Origin: a bacterium
Lineage (GTDB): Bacteria; Patescibacteriota; Patescibacteriia; Patescibacteriales; JAKAJF01
Direction of reading: 5' to 3'
Assembly: GCA_021813875.1 (NCBI GenBank)
Contig: JAKAJF010000048.1
Coordinates: 1-6,858, forward strand
DNA: 6,858 nucleotides
Shown piece by piece: positions 5,522 to 6,858 of the stretch (positions are counted from its first letter, which is position 1; each line of letters begins with the position of its first letter). The notes beneath the pieces were generated by a model. It did no database searches. It was given only the letters and a program-made list of their open reading frames with translations, and was not told where the DNA came from. The translations under genes were made by a program, and so were the position numbers.

Positions 5522-5989
5522 TCAATTTTCATCGTCCCAGTCCCGGTCTCCCACGGGTAGCTGGAAATCAGCGCCGCCCCGCTCAATCTTTGCCGCCAGC
5601 CCCTTTCCCGCAGGTTTTGGCACTCCCTTCTTTTGCCCGGCCTCCAGCTCCTGGGCGTGGCTTTTCGCCACTTCTTCGAAATTGGCGGCCGATTCTTTCG
5701 AAAAGCCGAGCCGGATCAATTCTTCACCGATCTTCCGAGAAATTTCCTTATAATCATAGCCGTTCTTCTCCAGGTTCCCGGGCAATTTCCCTTCCTGCAT
5801 CAGGCCGAAAATGACATGGGCGAAAAACGACGCCCGCGGCCGGAAATTCCCATCGGCCTTGGCGGCCGGCGGGTTTTTTTCAAGATGGATGCGGATATCC
5901 GAGCCGAGTTTTTCTTGCTTCAGATTCTCGTCAAACAGGTCCAATTGAGGATCCTGCCCCTGGCTCGGTTTTTCTATGGTAAATTTCAT
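5522..5989 (-). CDS. Hypothetical protein with N-terminal QLDLF motif (155 aa)
   Basis: No family is recognised. The protein is soluble in appearance, with no membrane segment or signal peptide. The first 50 residues are polar and probably disordered, and contain QLDLF at 15-19, which matches the QL(S/D)LF consensus by which proteins bind the DNA polymerase sliding clamp. A more ordered, helix-forming core follows at about 50-118 (ASFFAHVIFGLMQEG at 53-67, YKEISRKIGEELIRLGF at 80-96). The tail is Gly/Pro/Lys-rich and ends in an acidic DRDWDDEN. The start ATG overlaps the dnaJ stop (ATGA), so it is probably co-translated with dnaJ. Its 3' end lies close to the atp promoter. The clamp-binding idea rests on five residues and may be chance. 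Confidence 0.82.
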   Translation of the reverse strand: MKFTIEKPSQGQDPQLDLFDENLKQEKLGSDIRIHLEKNPPAAKADGNFRPRASFFAHVIFGLMQEGKLPGNLEKNGYDYKEISRKIGEELIRLGFSKESAANFEEVAKSHAQELEAGQKKGVPKPAGKGLAAKIERGGADFQLPVGDRDWDDEN

Positions 5990-6750
5990 AAGCCTAATTC
6001 TTTTAATAGGTCTTTCTGCCTCCTATTGAGATTTTTTGGCGTCTCGACGATGGCCTCGACCAGATGATCACCCCTGCCTGACCCCTGGACATGCGGCACG
6101 CCCCTGCCCTTAAGCCTGAAGACCGTTCCGGATTGGGTGCCTTCAGGAATCTTCAATTTGACCGGGCCGTCGACCGTCTCTACCTCAATCTTATCACCGA
6201 GGGCGGCCTGCGTAAAGTTGAGTTGCGCCCGGGAAGTGACGTTATAACCTTCCCGTTTGAACCTTTTATCGGGACGGACTTTGACGGTCAGATAGAGGTC
6301 GCCAGCGGGCGCTCCCTTCTGTCCAGCTTCGCCTTGGCCGGCCAGACGGATGGTCTGGCCGTCATCGATGCCGGCCGGAATCTTGACTTTGATGCTGACC
6401 ACCTCCCTGATGATTCCGGAGCCATGGCACTTGGTGCATTTCTGGCTATAAGTCTTGCCTTCGCCGCCGCAATTGGTGCAAGTCGCCTGGACCTGCATGT
6501 TGCCGAACATGGTGCGTTGGATCCTGGTGACCCGTCCCGAGCCGTGACAGACCGGACAGGTCTCCACTTTGGCGCCCGGCTCCACTCCGGAGCCATGGCA
6601 CTTGGTGCAGGTAATACTTTTATTCAAATTAATCTCTTTTTCAGTCCCGAAGACGGCTTCTAAAAAATCGATCTGGAGAGCAACTTCGATATCTTTCCCC
6701 CTCCTCTGCCTCGCCTGTCCGCGGCCTCCGCCGAAGCCGAAGATGTCGCC
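5986..6750 (-). CDS. dnaJ: Molecular chaperone DnaJ, 5'-truncated (no J domain)
   Basis: Hsp40 co-chaperone that delivers clients to DnaK and stimulates its ATPase through the J domain. Present from the linker onward: GDIFGFGGGRGQ, then the first substrate-binding beta domain (FLEAVFGTEKEI). A complete zinc-finger domain follows with four CxxCxGxG repeats (CTKCHGSG, CPVCHGSG, CTNCGGEG, CTKCHGSG; about 6609-6416), and then the second client-binding domain (VKIPAGIDDGQTIRLAG, GDLYLTVKVRPDKRFKREG). The C-terminus ends at KDLLKELGL, shorter than in E. coli DnaJ, without the extended dimerisation tail. The J domain with its HPD motif is absent. The reading frame stays open to the window edge (with an ATG at 6793-6795), but upstream of 6750 the translation no longer looks like DnaJ. 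This points to a junction, so the gene is best treated as a fragment. Its stop overlaps the next gene's start. Confidence 0.93.
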   Translation of the reverse strand, partial: GDIFGFGGGRGQARQRRGKDIEVALQIDFLEAVFGTEKEINLNKSITCTKCHGSGVEPGAKVETCPVCHGSGRVTRIQRTMFGNMQVQATCTNCGGEGKTYSQKCTKCHGSGIIREVVSIKVKIPAGIDDGQTIRLAGQGEAGQKGAPAGDLYLTVKVRPDKRFKREGYNVTSRAQLNFTQAALGDKIEVETVDGPVKLKIPEGTQSGTVFRLKGRGVPHVQGSGRGDHLVEAIVETPKNLNRRQKDLLKELGL

Positions 6751-6858
6751 CGCAGTAAGATGAAGCAGCCGGAAAGTGCCGCGCAATTTTTGCATGTACG
6801 CACCGATGAAGGGCGCGAAGGTTATGTGGCCGCATGGCTCATGTCTCCGTCCACCACC
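6751..6858 (+). CDS. Possible C-terminal part of an SH3-like domain protein (fragment at contig end)
   Basis: On the plus strand, the frame from about 6751 reads through the window edge as KMKQPESAAQ at 6760-6789, then FLHVRTDEGREGYVAAWLMS at 6787-6846. The pattern V-R-x-x-x-G-R-E-G-Y-V-A-A-W-L resembles the end of bacterial SH3-like (SH3b) repeats found in envelope proteins. The reverse strand here fails to continue DnaJ. Upstream of 6751 this frame is merely the antisense of dnaJ, so the real 5' part of this gene is missing. It is best explained as sequence from another locus joined to dnaJ, either by misassembly or by a real rearrangement. The family call rests on one short motif. Confidence 0.4.

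Noticed and set aside
6091..6663. A 190-codon plus-strand open frame
   Set aside because: It is antisense to the zinc-finger and client-binding domains of dnaJ; the Cys-rich repeats on the minus strand are unmistakable.
1..6858. Alternative genetic code (TGA as Gly, as in Gracilibacteria/SR1)
   Set aside because: TGA ends dnaJ, the 155-aa gene and the AtpZ-like gene at sensible family lengths or with ATGA overlaps, and no in-frame TGA occurs in the conserved genes.
1..6858. tRNA, rRNA, CRISPR array or tandem repeats
   Set aside because: No cloverleaf, rRNA signature or regularly spaced repeats were seen on either strand; nearly all sequence is accounted for by protein genes.

Overview
The window is almost entirely an F-type ATP synthase (atp) operon on the minus strand. 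Its upstream neighbour is a 5'-truncated dnaJ followed by an unrecognised gene. One small gene of a different character is inserted on the plus strand near the end of the operon. Base composition is near 50% G+C. TGA is used as a stop (dnaJ, the unrecognised gene, the AtpZ-like gene), so the code is the standard one. Most starts in the operon lack a Shine-Dalgarno sequence and follow A/T-rich stretches. The delta subunit is very short (133 aa) and gamma is long (320 aa). Together these suggest a Candidate Phyla Radiation (Patescibacteria, Parcubacteria-like) genome from a metagenome. That placement is an inference, not a proof.

Layout in minus-strand order, from high to low coordinates. At 6858-6751, a stretch reads on the plus strand as the end of an SH3-like protein and does not continue dnaJ. 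At 6750-5986, DnaJ from its Gly/Phe linker to its C-terminus, without a J domain. At 5989-5522, an unrecognised 155-aa protein coupled to dnaJ by an ATGA overlap, with a QLDLF clamp-binding-like motif. At 5521-5404, an intergenic region with a good sigma70-type promoter and a dyad that includes a perfect DnaA-box match. Then AtpZ/AtpI-like protein, a (atpB), c (atpE), b (atpF), delta (atpH), alpha (atpA), gamma (atpG), a 345-bp gap, and the first 54 codons of beta (atpD), cut by the window edge. Epsilon (atpC) would be expected beyond the edge.

The gap between atpG and atpD is the most unusual region. It carries an 85-aa plus-strand gene with a textbook Shine-Dalgarno sequence and its own intrinsic terminator. 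The protein resembles the C-terminal zinc ribbon of TnpB/Cas12-type nucleases but has no RuvC-I or RuvC-II region, and no upstream coding sequence for one is present. It lies opposite to the operon, so read-through from atpG into atpD would make RNA antisense to it.

The ATP synthase genes together encode a complete Fo (a, c, b) and most of F1 (alpha, gamma, delta, start of beta). The c subunit has the proton-binding Glu61 and lacks the polar residues of known Na+-specific rings, so the enzyme is probably proton-coupled.
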